From positions 62,001-126,000 of the forward strand of contig JAJVDF010000505.1 of assembly GCA_022410635.1 (NCBI GenBank): a stretch of DNA of 64,000 nucleotides. The letters are read 5' to 3'. The DNA comes from Tretioscincus oriximinensis (lineage: Eukaryota; Chordata; Lepidosauria; Squamata; Gymnophthalmidae). A program made the translations under genes and the position numbers. Under the pieces are notes generated by a model, which had not been told where the DNA came from, did not search any database, and saw nothing but the letters and a program-made list of their open reading frames with translations. Positions 21,980 through 32,660 of the stretch are shown piece after piece (position 1 is the first letter of the stretch; the number at the start of each line of letters is the position of its first letter).

Positions 21980-22204
21980 GTACCAGATCATTCGGGGCTG
22001 CACCAAAAATGACATCCAATATGATGTCACTTCTGGTAAAATGGATGCTCCCATGCAAAGGTGGGGGCAGCTATTTGCTTTCTTGTGTAACCCTGCACGA
22101 GATCTTGTGCATGGGTACACGATCTCGAAGTTTGCAAAAGATAGTTATGCTCTACCAACTCTACCCACACTCTAGAAGACTCACTAGTTTAATCTAGGTC
22201 TACA

Positions 22205-22703
22205 GTCAGAGGGTATTCTGACATAAGAGTGTATATAATGCTGTAATGTATGTGTATATATTTGTATGTGTGGTAATAGGAAGGTGCTTTTGTATGACAT
22301 TTGGGCAGATCCAGAATAAAATCATTAGCTAGAATATTAACTACCAGCTAAGTCCTACGAAGGCCAGGTGTTCATCACCTTATCTCTTAGTTCAGCTCTT
22401 GTGACCTTATATACTGTGCATGTCGAACTTTATAGATAAGTTGTTCTCAACTCCTTACTGACTGCAGTCTTGCTTTGTGTTAACTTGCTGGAGACCTTCT
22501 TTTGGTGTGACTATTTTGTGAGCTGTGACACTGATTTACTTCAGTGTCTTACATGTTTTATGTTGCTCTCCTGCTAACGTAAATATTGTAAATAAACCTT
22601 GAACCTTCCTTTTGGAATGAGCGGTTTTTCTATTCCTGAGTTCTGGATGCTGCACTCTGCTGTTTTGGACTAAGTTCTGCTAAGTTCCTCTACTCAACAA
22701 CTT
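22205..22703 (+). other. Possible solo LTR, weak
   Basis: The layout is LTR-like: a TATATACTG box near 22,411, AATAAA at about 22,590 in TGTAAATAAACC, and an end at CTACTCAACA (22,703). It splits a GC-rich repeat whose pieces lie on both sides. No TG start with a matching target duplication was found. It could equally be unrelated AT-rich sequence. Confidence 0.3.
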
Positions 22704-23559
22704 GCAGTATTTACTTCCAGGCAATGGTGCCCAGAGTGATGGCATTTCCTGTNGCACACAGGAAGCGATGCCTTTAAAAAAAATCTCACACACGTGAGGT
22801 TACNGGGAGGGCTGCTTCAGCTTTTCAGGCTTCCTCACAAAATTTCCTTTACGGGAGCTCCCAAGACTGCGCCAGTCCTGCTGCAGACCAAACCCAGATA
22901 TAATCCTGACCTGNAATAAACACTTTCTGAGCTGAGATCACTGTGTCAATGTGTTCACTTTGCTACTGGGTATCACACACACATTTNAAAAGGCAACTTA
23001 AAAGCCACTTAGAAGTCGTAGCATATGGATACTAGAGTTCCCATTACATCTCTAATTCACTTTNAAAATTAGAGCGTGTATTTTAGAGATGTATTTTCTA
23101 CTCTTATGTGTAGTAAAGCACTAATATGCCAATACTAATTCCTCTAACTTGCTTTTGAATAACTTTTCACTTCACTTTCAGAATGAGAGGCCACATTACA
23201 AAATGGGCTGTTTCCTTTCAGCATGCTCACCTATGCTTTAGATAATGTGGGGAAAAATACTATTCGCTCCTGCATTTTTCCATTTTNAAATTTTAAAACA
23301 ACATTTTGTCTGAAGTAGGCTTAAAACATAAGTGCAACCGGAGCCTCTGGTTAACTATGTGCAAATGCAGCCCAATACATGAGAAAATCAGAATAAAGTC
23401 AGAATAAAGGTATTTCAAACTTCTGNCCTTCAGATTTACATACTACTTACAGTATCTTTTAAATTTATTTTTACTTCTTTCAAGCTTTACTTTTATCTTT
23501 TCAAGCTTTTGCCTGCACCATCAGATTGTGCTATATGTTGGCACAAGCAGAAGTGAATC
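22704..23559. other. Intergenic stretch with repeat fragments
   Basis: 22,707-22,770 resembles the 21.9-kb GC-rich repeat (TATTTACTTCCAGGCAATGG). 23,215-23,285 (TTTAGATAATGTGGGGAAAA ... CTATTCG) matches a duplicated element at 50.2-50.5 kb. Several Ns occur. Confidence 0.45.
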
Positions 23560-23790
23560 TTAGAATCATTGAGTTGGAAGGGCCCTCCAGGGTCATGGGG
23601 TCCAACACCCTGTTCAATGCAGGATTCACCAAACCATCCCAGACAGATGGCTGTGGCAACCTGTTCCACAGGTTTATCACCCTTGCTGTGATATCTAGTT
23701 TAAATCTACTTCCTTCCAATTTCATCCTAATCCTTCAATGTGACAATGAGAACAAAGTTGATCCCTCTGCTCTGTGACAACCCTTCAGAN
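23560..23790 (-). mobile_element. CR1 LINE 3' end
   Basis: The plus strand starts TTAGAATCATTGAGTTGGAA (reverse complement of the ATTCTATG-type CR1 end). It continues through ACCATCCCAGACAGATGG to GATCCCTCTGCTCTGTGACA. Translated on the minus strand it gives the CR1 C-terminus with stops. It is more diverged than the copies at 14.2 and 29.5 kb. Confidence 0.85.
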
Positions 23791-24444
23791 GGATCAACTT
23801 TGTTTTCCTCCTGAGGAGGAAGTGGAAGTGGGCTTCCACCTGGGCCTATTTGCAGATCTATCACTACAGTCTTTTGCTGCATGTATATGACTTAAGCACT
23901 GCACAGGACCTTTGAAACAGCTCCTGTGGAGAATACAAGAAGGAATTTAATTTAATTTCCTCTTATCCCTAGGCAGGTCATTTTGGTGGGAACGTGGCAG
24001 CTGTTAAAAAGCCAATATGATTCCCCAGTAAACATGAAGTAACCCTAACCCTTTCCCTTAATATATTCTTTATCTTTATGTTTCAAGAAAAGTGTTGGAG
24101 CTTGCAATCCTCTATAGCTAACATAGGCTAGAAGACACTGTAAGCAACTGGCAACATATGGTCAATTACATAGATCTGAGAAGAGGAAACCTGATATGTA
24201 TATGGTCCATGCATATGTGAGGGGCTTGTTTAAGGGCGTTTACCTATAGTACATGCTCCTGGCATCGTTTGAAAAGAATGGACTCTGAAGCTAAGCTTTC
24301 TTGCTTTCAGTAGGGATAAAACTGGATTACCTTTGTTGATGCTGTTATTCCTTTTGGTGCTTTCCACATCAACAATTTATTGATCATATCCTTTTCATTT
24401 CTGCACATTTTATCCGGTTCCTGATTTCACTTCATTTCTACTGT
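23791..24444. other. Intergenic stretch, nothing recognised
   Basis: No supported feature. Confidence 0.5.
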
Positions 24445-24500
24445 TTATTTATTTATTTATTTGTACTTATGCCCCACCCTATACCTGAAGTTCAGGGCAG
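24445..24500 (-). repeat. L2-type LINE 3' tail
   Basis: A TTTATTTATTTATTTATTTG run is followed by GCCCCACCCTATACCTGAAG, the reverse complement of the L2 tail. Confidence 0.75.
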
Positions 24501-25221
24501 CCAACCATAAAGCAAGAATACAAAATGGACATCATTAAAAATAGTATAAAACAATATCTAAAAGAGGAAAGAAAAATGACATTTCTTCAGAGAAAGCCAC
24601 TGTTGCACTATGCCAACAAAAGAAGTCTCTCCATAGAGGCAAAAGTGCAGAGTTCCATTCTAGGGTTCAGGAGCGGGAGCATGGGGTTCTGTTCTAGAGG
24701 TGAGAGGAGCACTCTTTACATGCTCTTATCTTCCAGCAGCCCAAACATTCAAACTTCCCTAGCTTTGATGATTCTGTCTTTAGCCATTAAGTAGAACACA
24801 GGAAATGGCCCCAGATATGAGACATTTTCTTTACACAGGTTAATATCTTCAAGGCAGATAGTCTCCAGATAGGTCCCCTACACTGTTGTTATTCATGGCA
24901 AGGTATGCATGGCAGAAGTGTGGATGCCCAAAGGCACCAAGCAACATGGAGAGTGGATTCGAAATCAACCTCTTAGTTCTTATCTATGTGGTTCTTTTTT
25001 GCCAAAGACATTAGTTCCATTAGCAGAGACAAAAATAATGACCCATTTGGTCAGGTCATGGCTCTTACTTTCTGCTCCTCTTCTTCTGAAATATATATAA
25101 AAACTGCAGAGATTGTCCAAAAATTCATTGCCTGATTTGCTGATCAGATAAAACTTTATGGATTTGAAATGCATGATTCTAGAGAATAGGATAAAACACT
25201 GCAACTTCCAATATATTTATA
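24501..25221. other. Stretch after L2 tail, probably old LINE 3' UTR
   Basis: The first ~300 bp have the character of the long L2-type 3' UTR also seen at 25.4-25.9 and 34.6-34.9 kb. The order is a tail, then AAAATGACATTTCTTCAGAG, then GGAGCACTCTTTAC. The alignment is loose. Nothing coding is seen. Confidence 0.35.
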
Positions 25222-25296
25222 TACTGCTCAAAACAATTAAGGGAACACTTTAACATACACTGTTATGTTGTTCCCTGAATTGTTTTGAGCAGTCTA
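25222..25296. mobile_element. Tiny mariner-like MITE (hairpin)
   Basis: ACTGCTCAAAACAATTAAGG at the left and its inverted partner ending TTGTTTTGAGCAGT at the right form 25-27-bp arms with a ~20-bp loop. Flanking TA dinucleotides fit the Tc1/mariner target. The ACTGCTCAAAA terminus is a widespread animal MITE signature. Only the ends of the ancestral transposon remain. Confidence 0.8.
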
Positions 25297-25324
25297 TTTT
25301 AGGACTCCAGGAAAGTTTTTGTAT

Positions 25325-25860
25325 TTATTTATTGTTATTTTGTATTTATTTATTTATTTTGTTACTTACATTTATACTTCACCCTGGACCCAAAGGTCTC
25401 AACATGGATCACAATAAAAAAAATCATTAAATAGAATCATTAGAAATAGAGCAATGCCTTCAAAGAGAGGGGAATTTTTGGCTCAGCTGAAGGCAAAGGT
25501 GAACAGTTTAGGTGTACCACTGTAGGTGCCTGACTCAGCTCAGAGGAGAGAGAATTACACAATCTGGGGGTTATCACACAGAAGTTCTCACACATGTCCA
25601 TACATCTTTTATGAGAGAAGAAGGTGGAACAGTCAGGAAAGCCTCATAAGAAGACCTTAGGGTGGGGGCAGGTATCTATGGGAAGAGATGTTCCTTCAGA
25701 TATTTGGGTCTCAAGCCATTTAGGGCCCTATAAGTCAATTACAGTACCTTCGGAACTGGGGCTGATTAGCAAATGGGCAGCCAGTGCAGTTCTTTTAGGA
25801 TGGGTGTAATGTGTTAGCAGCAGTTCTAACCTATGATCTAACCTGGCAACAGCTTTTGAG
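25325..25860 (-). mobile_element. L2-type LINE long 3' UTR
   Basis: The plus strand opens with TTATTTATTTATTTTG and the inverted tail (TTTATACTTCACCCTGGACC). It then runs through AGGAGAGAGAATTACACAATCT, CCATTTAGGGCCCTATAAGTC and CAGCCAGTGCAGTTCTTTTA. This order is a well-known non-coding LINE-associated repeat of squamates. No RT is left. Confidence 0.65.
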
Positions 25861-26477
25861 CCTTTCATTGCAGAAGGATCCAGTAGCTTAAAGTGTTTCT
25901 AAAGTTTCATTATTTACCCTGCTAGCCAAATGCAATATCCTTTGAAANTTTTTTTCCCCCTGGTACTCTATCAGTCTTGACATAAGCTAGAAGCTCTTTT
26001 CAATCCTGATGATTGAGGTGTATTGTAGCATCTTTAAAGATGTTGCAGTGGTTGAGTAAAAAGGAGGAGACAGGAGAAAAAAATCTTATGTTATCTGTGT
26101 ACCATATCTGAAGAGTACACACTGTGAAAGAGAACAACATTTCTCAAGGGAATAGTACTATGTTTTGTGCCTTCTCGGTTATTAGGAAAAGGAAAATGCA
26201 CTTATAAGACACAATGTCCAGCAGTAAAAAAAAAAACCTGATAATACTATCCTTGGAACCTGTTTAAGCAGAAAAACAAGATTTTCCCAAGTACTTTAAT
26301 GATCTGCAAAACATAGAAATTGATCATAAAGATGCTTACACCTGTATACCTTACAGCAGAATATTTTCCATCTTGCATCATCCAGACATTATAGATTTCA
26401 ACTCCCATTTGTCCCAGTGAGAAATTTGCAAAGACAAGCTGAAGGATACTGTTCTACTTTATCAATATGATAACCAA
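25861..26477. other. Intergenic stretch, nothing recognised
   Basis: No supported feature. Confidence 0.5.
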
Positions 26478-26946
26478 TTTCAGAGAAATAACCGTGTTAG
26501 TCTAGTAGAAAGTCCAGCAAAGGAGCTAGCAGCACTTTGAGACTAACTTGAGAAAAGCNGTTGGCATAAGCTTTCGTAGACACGTCTACTTCTTCAGATG
26601 CATCTGAAGATGTAGACGTGTCTACAAAAGCTTATGCCAACCACTTTTCTCAAGTTGGTCTCAAAGTGCTGCTAGCTCCTTTAATATGGTAACCAGTTTG
26701 TCGGCTGCAGTGGTATGATAGTTATTCAAAATAGTGCCTTTAACTATGGAGTATTTTTAAAAAAAATATTTTTCAGGTCTTTATTATACCCGAGGTGGAT
26801 ATTTAAACCTGTCTAATTCTATCTATCTTAGCTAGCTATCACCACCTCTTCTGGAAGTAAATTCCAAAGGCCAATAACCCTCTTGGTGAAAAAATGCTTT
26901 CCTTTGTCTGTCCTGTACCAAGACTAACACGGCTATTTCTCTGAAG
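26478..26946. repeat. Fold-back copy of the GTTAGTCT repeat, right arm interrupted
   Basis: The left arm runs from TTTCAGAGAAATAACCGTGT through GCATAAGCTTTCGTAGACAC to TTCAGATGCATCTGAA, a perfect palindrome at the centre (26,594-26,609). The right arm is its inverted copy to GCTAGCTCCTTT (26,684). It is then broken by ~230 bp that include a CR1-like fragment, and it resumes with CCAAGACTAACACGGCTATT at 26,917-26,946. Imperfect direct repeats AATATGATAACCAATTT and AATATGGTAACCAGTTT flank the uninterrupted part (26,464 and 26,685). Confidence 0.75.
26760..26915 (-). repeat. CR1-like fragment inside fold-back
   Basis: Plus-strand CACCTCTTCTGGAAGTAAAT, CCAATAACCCTCTTGGTGAA and ATGCTTTCCTTTGTCTGTCC are the reverse complement of the 3' part of the TTCTTATG-tail family. 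Compare 3,300-3,365. Confidence 0.8.
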
Positions 26947-27995
26947 TCATTTTACCCATGATAACAGAATTCCACTGAATGTTCTTAAGTGGGTCTTGTC
27001 TAGTTCAATTTCTAACCAATGCTAAGTTGTTTTAGAGCTGTATCAAATTCCTGGGGAGTGATACTTTGCATAGTAGCCCTTGATGTAGGTGTGGATGTGA
27101 ATGTGTGCACCTGGCAGCGTGTAATCATCATCATCTGAATGGTAGTAAACATTTTAAATTAATTCAGATAAACATGAAGCTACATCCATAGAGAGTAATG
27201 GCTGAGGCAGAAGATCTAGATTTCCTGTCTGCCATGCCAAACACAAAGAGTCAGACACAGTTTAATGACAGAATAAAAACAACAGCAACAATGATGACAA
27301 ATACCTTCTTGTTATACTGCACATGAACGGCTTGACTTAGGCGATCCAGCACAGCTTGAAGCTGTGACACATCCTGCATTTTTGAAATAGGAAAGCAAAA
27401 ATGCCTCTGTGTCCCTGACAGCCTGATGATGAGTCATGGGGGCTGACAGTCCACTAGCAGGTTCAGGGAAGGTTCCTGTCATTGTTGCCCTTGTACTCGG
27501 AACTCAGGTTTAAAGTAAAAATATCTAAATGACCACTTGTGCTCAGGGTGGCTTTGCATTATTCGATCAGCAAGCATTGAGGGCTGGTCTGAGGCCAGAG
27601 ATCCTGAGGGTAGCTGACTCAGTTGCTCATGGGTGTTCTACTACTGGATGGGAACTCAGACCATTTCTGTACTTACCTCATGGAGGTACTTTCGATTCCT
27701 AAGAAAGTATCCACTGCCACCATATCGCCACTCTTAGTGGCAGCAGATGCCTTGCAGTGGTCATTCAGTCTCTTTGCTCATGCCATATGGTTCTCAAAGC
27801 AGTTTACATGAGTTCTGAGGTGCTGAATCTTCCAGAGTAGAACCACAGATACACTCACCTTGAAAGAGATGATCCTCGGATTTATTTATTTAGTCTACTG
27901 GAATTAATTCCACAGCCTTATGGATACAGTGGGAAATAATGTTCTCCCATAGGTATTATTATTCTTTGTCTTCATCTTCGTTGTGTTCTTCTAAA
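26947..27995. other. Intergenic stretch with one exon-like segment
   Basis: Apart from the candidate exon at 27,305-27,373 (listed separately), nothing is recognised. Confidence 0.45.
27305..27373 (-). other. Exon-like 69-bp segment of unknown gene
   Basis: On the minus strand a pyrimidine-rich TTTTTGCTTTCCTATTT precedes AAAATGCAG, then 69 bp open in one frame, then AAG|GTATTTG. The translation (DVSQLQAVLDRLSQAVHVQY plus three residues) has a helical, heptad-like look. Length is a multiple of three. I do not recognise the protein, and 23 open codons with fair splice sites can arise by chance. No neighbouring exons were found on this strand. Confidence 0.2.
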
Positions 27996-28290
27996 ATAAG
28001 AACATAAGAAGAGCCCTACTGAATCGGGCCAGAGCCTATCTAGTCCAGCAGACCCACTGATTGCACCTGGGCAGTCTGAAGCAGAAGGCAAAATCATCTA
28101 CTCTCGACTCCCTGCAAATGGTATTTCATGAGAGCTGCCTTTGCTCCATCCCAGAGGCAGTTTCAAAAGATCCACTTAGTAGCTATTTGTACCCTTGTTG
28201 TCCATCAACTTATCTAACCCTGTCTTGAGGCTTTCCAGGCTGCTAGTTACCACTACCTCTTCTGGAAATAAATTCCAAAGGCCAATGATA
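27996..28290 (-). mobile_element. CR1-like LINE 3' end (TTCTTATG family)
   Basis: The plus strand begins AATAAGAACATAAGAAGAGC. It continues through CACCTGGGCAGTCTGAAG and CTCCCTGCAAATGGTATTTC and ends at CCACTACCTCTTCTGGAAAT. It is diverged from the 16.5-kb copy and has no coding remnant. Confidence 0.85.
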
Positions 28291-28330
28291 CAGCAAGGAT
28301 GACACAGAAATTACTTAAATGAAATAAAAT

Positions 28331-28440
28331 TCAAAGAAGTAGCAGTGTTAATCTGGATTCAGAATTTCTAGCAAGGGAGTCTTATAGCACCTTGCAGACT
28401 AATGATCTGCAGAAGTAGACTACAAAAAACAATTAGGCAT
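28331..28440 (+). repeat. GTTAATCTGG dispersed repeat
   Basis: AAAGAAGTAGCAGTGTTAAT, CTGGATTCAGAATTTCTAGC, TATAGCACCTTGCAGACTAA and CAGAAGTAGACTAC follow the family order seen at 42,066. Confidence 0.65.
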
Positions 28441-28894
28441 AAAAAAATTATCATAAAAACTTTTCAGTATTGTATTTTAAAAGCATGTTGTAAAAAAGGA
28501 TTTACACTTTTATCCAGCATGTCAAACCCTAATTGAAAAAAAAAGTTCAGCATTTTTCTCACTTGTAAAATGTTATGCAGATGCACCCACTGGTCTTTCT
28601 GAATGGTATAGAGAGTTCTTGAGGACCAAGTGCAACAGTCAATTATGGAAATGATATGGCTGCTTTTGCAAATCAATTAAACTTTGGAGGAGGGGGGCAC
28701 AGTCACATTAGAACTAATTGGCCTTTTTTCTCTACATGTTAATAGGATGATTTACTTTCTCTCCCTCCATTTCTTTTTCTTCTTTTTTTAATGATATTTT
28801 GACTGGCCATTACTCATTCTGACCTTGCGTTGAATATAATTCATAAGGCATTATATAAAAATCAAGAAGCCAGTCAGTAGTATAGCATTTGTTT
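28441..28894. other. Intergenic stretch, nothing recognised
   Basis: No supported feature. Confidence 0.5.
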
Positions 28895-29010
28895 CCCTAA
28901 CATAGCCATGTTAGTCTGGATTAGAATTCCTCGTAAAGGGGGCTAAAAGATTAACAAAAAAACTGTTAATAATGTGAATCTACGTCTTCTGATGTAATGA
29001 AGTGAACAAG
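28895..29010 (+). repeat. GTTAGTCTGG dispersed repeat, degenerate
   Basis: ACATAGCCATGTTAGTCTGG, ATTAGAATTCCTCGTAAAGG and CTACGTCTTCTGATG keep the family order with many changes. Confidence 0.55.
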
Positions 29011-29111
29011 TGCCAATGGGCAGACTTTGTAGCAAGCATTCTTGAATAGCAATTAAAAAAATCAAATATACATAGCGGTGAGATGTTAAATTCACTATAA
29101 TGATGGTCATT

Positions 29112-29350
29112 AAGAAGGAGAATCAGCTTTTATACTCCACTTTTTTCAGCCCGAAGGGAATCAAAACAGCTTACATAACCCTCTGTTCTTTTCTACACAA
29201 CAGACACCTTGTGTGGGGCTGAGAGAGTTCTGAAGAAGTGTGACTCGCCCAAGGTCGCTCGACGGGCTTTTGTGGAGGACTGCAGAATTGAATTGGGAAA
29301 TTTACACTTAAGAGTCTGACACTTTAACCATTACATCAGACTGGCCCTCA
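29112..29350 (-). mobile_element. tRNA-derived SINE, second family
   Basis: Read on the minus strand, the tRNA-like head (CTGATGTAATGGTTAAAGTG) is followed by TCACACTTCTTCAGAACTCTC and CACACAAGGTGTCTGTTGTG. The tail GGAGTATAAAAGCTGATTCT leads into CTCCTTCTT. The head TGTAATGGTTAAAGTGTCAG is the A-box region. It is a different SINE family from the GACGTGGGG one but ends in the same kind of tail. Confidence 0.7.
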
Positions 29351-29474
29351 GGACTTTATGCATAATGAGAAGTGTACGCTTGTCAAACTATTGCAATGTA
29401 AATGTGTGCTAGCTGGGAACCAGAAAGGAGGTGAGAGAAATGGTCCAACAGAGTCCCCGTAGCTAGTACATTAT

Positions 29475-29785
29475 AAGATACCTGAGGGGCTGTCACAGAG
29501 CAGAGGGATCAGCACTGTTCTCATTAGCACATGGAAGGACTAGAAACAATGGAATGAAACTACAAGGGAGTAAATTCAGATTAGATATCAGAAAAAACTT
29601 TCTAACAGGGTGATAAACCAGTGGAACAGTTTGCCACATGGGGTGGTGAGTTCGCCTTCCGTGGAAGTCTTCAAACAGAGACTGGACAGTCATCTGTCTG
29701 GGATGGTTTAATGAATCCTGCATCCAGCAGGGGGTTGGACCCAATGACCCTGGAGGTCCCTTCCAACTCTATGATTCTATGATAA
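29475..29785 (+). mobile_element. CR1 LINE 3' end, young-looking
   Basis: The last ~310 bp of a CR1 start in GGGCTGTCACAGAGCAGAGG. They match 14,190-14,495 almost base for base, with one small deletion near 29,606 (AACAGGGTGA for AACAGTCAGGGTGA). The end is TATGATTCTATGAT. The coding part is only the ORF2 C-terminus. Confidence 0.9.
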
Positions 29786-30419
29786 GATGTTTAGTATGGT
29801 AGGAAACCATGGTCTCCATTCAGCCCCGTCAATAAACAAATTGTGTGAAAGTATGAATATATGAATTTGTGTGTGAATATTTTCCATAAAGAATACATTG
29901 TGTCTTGCTTGAAATCTTGAAGAACTACCAGACGTCAGTGGTGAGTCAGTATTGAGCTAAGGAGACTATTGTCTTGATTCTTTTTGCTTTAATTACCAAA
30001 TAATTAGAGCCAGTTTTCTGCATTATGCTACAAGCAAAACCAAATTCTTTATGTCCCATCTTTTTTAATGACCCTTTAAAAAAATAAAAATAAAGGAAGT
30101 AGATCTATTATATCAAAATAGAAAATGTACGTTATTCATTATGCATGTCAAGGGGAAAGTGATTTTGCTTCATTAAGATGTTAAATTTTTTATCAGTGCT
30201 AAATTGTTAATCAATGAAAAGAACAAACAACTTTGTCAAAGCCTTTAATAAGGTCACTTTGAGCTGTGAAAAAATCTAAGCGATTTTTTCGTGGGGGAGG
30301 GATAGACAAACGTTGACGAGTGTTGCATTGGACCAAGAGTTCTGAATTTGATCAAGATGATAAAATACACAGTCTTAATAGTCCCTAGAATTTTTGTGTT
30401 AATTTTGTGTGGAAGCCAC
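29786..30419. other. Intergenic stretch, nothing recognised
   Basis: AT-rich, no supported feature. Confidence 0.5.
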
Positions 30420-30620
30420 ACATGGTGTAGTCGCCAAGGAGCCAGTCTTTTAACTGAGTGATCAGTTCCGAGGCCCTGTGTCAGATGTGGAGGAGGCAAA
30501 CACTCTTTACTGGCCTTCATCACTAGTCAACTCAGCTATTCAAAAGATAGATTTGCAATATATATTGCAATTTACATGTCAATTAGATAAATGAGTATCA
30601 CCATTAAATACCAGATTTTT
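30420..30620 (+). mobile_element. tRNA-derived SINE, degenerate
   Basis: ACATGGTGTAGTCGCCAAGG (head), CTTTACTGGCCTTCATCACT, and TCAACTCAGCTATTCAAAAG follow the order of the SINE at 10,047. The tail is lost in AT-rich sequence. Confidence 0.6.
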
Positions 30621-30854
30621 CTTTTTCTTCATTTGCTTAAAAAAGAATCCCAAAGAGTGAAAAAATTAGCAAGATATCCATTTCAGCAACACAAAAAAAA
30701 TATACCAACAATGGGTCTACAAGTGCCTTCGATGCTAGAAACCTTTATTAACCCTTTGAAACCCTCAGAGCTCCTGCAATCTTCAAAGCAGGGCTAAGGG
30801 CTAGTCTGGACCAGTGACATCATTCAAGCAGACTTGTTCAAGACTCTTGCATGT

Positions 30855-30945
30855 CTTGATCTGATGTTGTGGTTAGAACTTCAGAATCTTATCAGGAAGT
30901 CTCTCAATTTGATTCTGCCAGTTAGATGACCTTGAGTTTGTGTGA
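30855..30945 (+). repeat. SINE head remnant
   Basis: TGATGTTGTGGTTAGAACTT (A-box-like), TTTGATTCTGCCAG and GATGACCTTGAG keep the layout of the second tRNA-SINE family. It is short and diverged. Confidence 0.45.
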
Positions 30946-32517
30946 ACATGGCTTTCTTAGGGAGCATCTGAGACACCATAAAATGTCACAAGTTTCCTCT
31001 CTTAATAAGAATGACTTATGCAGAGGTAAGAGTTGTGTGGGATGGTATAGCAGAATACCAAACTGTCAATATGTCTTCTCGCAGGGAAGTGCCCTGCCAT
31101 TTTCTACATTTAGGGAGAGATTGAGGATTGAACTGCCAACTTTCTACTTTCCAGGTAGTTTTTTTCTAATACTGAGTTACAGTCATGTCTGTTAGATACT
31201 CTTGACCAGTAATAATGTGCAAGTCATTAGACATGCTGTTTAGTTCTGCACCAGCACCAGCACTATAAGAAAGCTTTTAGTAGAAACATTTTGATGGATG
31301 TTTAATTACATGTTTTGGTTCTCAAATACAGCATGACTAACTGTAGACTGTACTGCCTATTAACACATGCGGTGGTTGGTACTTTATATTTATTTTGTTT
31401 TTATTGGGATCTAGAGTAGAATGGAAGTATAAATAAATAAATTATATAAACCTGCTATTATTTCCTTGGCCTCAAAATCTAAGTAGTGTGGAACTGATTT
31501 AATACAAAGATGTGAGATTGTCTAGAAATGCCAAGTGCTGTGAGTAAGGTAGGAAGCCAAAAAGTATCCCAGCAGATTTGGAATTGCGAGCAATTTTTGT
31601 ACCATTGTTGAGAAAACAGCATTATCTATTCTTGTAGTTAACCCAAGTCAGCTTAATAGGGTTGCACCTGTACCACACACATTGTCCTTAGCACTGATTA
31701 AGAGAAGACTGGTTGATCAGATAAAAGCTCTCTATATGCACTGTCTTTAGGTATAGTCAGAATGAATGTAAGAAACAGAAGGAAAGGATAAAATCCAATG
31801 GAGGAACATTACAAAGCACAAACCTATCCTATGGGTTTTTTTGCCAATCCAGATTCAAGTCAAATTTTATTCCTTGCATCGGTTACTGCATTGTGTTACT
31901 TTTCAAGCAAGTCAAATGCAGCTTTACATTAGACAGTTTTCCCAGGACATATTGTGCAGCATATACAGTATGGTTTGTTTCTTACATTGTGTCATTCCGA
32001 TATAGCACTTGTACTGAGTGCCCTCTGCTGAAATATAAGATGAAGTTGTTAATTATTTAGTGCCCCAAAGTGTAATCTGTGCAAAATGTATTGCAATAGA
32101 TGCTTAAAGGCTGAATGTTTTGTTGTTGAAAAGGAAAGCAATGATTTTGTTGACATTTTCAGTATTTGAGAGGATTATGATTTTTTCCAATAACATCTAC
32201 CTTTTCAGAGATTGCATTCCCTTTCCTTTCCCCTAAGGAAAGTATTAACCTAGCTACAAGTCATGTAACATTACTGTTACGTCTGGGGCTTTGTCTGGTC
32301 CTAAGGCACTAGAGAACATTCTCATTGTTAGTCAATGGCCATTGAAGCTGCTGGAGAAGGAAGCAAGACATGGTACCAGGGGCAGAATACATGGATGTTA
32401 GTCAGATACAGTAAGATTACAAAGAGCACATCTGACCTTCATCCCCTGGTGCTGCTTCCTATTTAGAAGCCCAAGATAATGCAGTAGAGCCAGAATTACT
32501 GGATTCCTTTAGCCTAT
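30946..32517. other. Intergenic stretch, possible L2 tail at 31,390-31,445
   Basis: TTTTTATTGGGATCTAGAGT followed by GGAAGTATAAATAAATAAAT could be an eroded L2 tail. Nothing else is recognised. Confidence 0.4.
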
Positions 32518-32660
32518 AAGAACATAAAAGGAACTCTATTGGGTTAGGCCACAACCCAAATGATCTAGTCTCACACAGTGACTCACCTATTGCTTCTGGA
32601 CACCTCAGTCATATGACAAAAGCAAAATCTCCAACTTTTTCTATACTCACTGCCAATGGT
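32518..32660 (-). repeat. CR1-like 3' end, degenerate
   Basis: AAGAACATAAAAGGAACTCT, GGGTTAGGCCACAACCCAAA and TAGTCTCACACAGTGACTCA retain the terminal order of the TTCTTATG family. Confidence 0.7.

Noticed and set aside
22725..22736. TGGTGCCCAGAG, similar to a retroviral primer-binding site
   Set aside because: It lies ~20 bases too far from the putative LTR end and belongs to the GC-rich repeat, with a related TAATGGCGCCAAGC at 21.9 kb.
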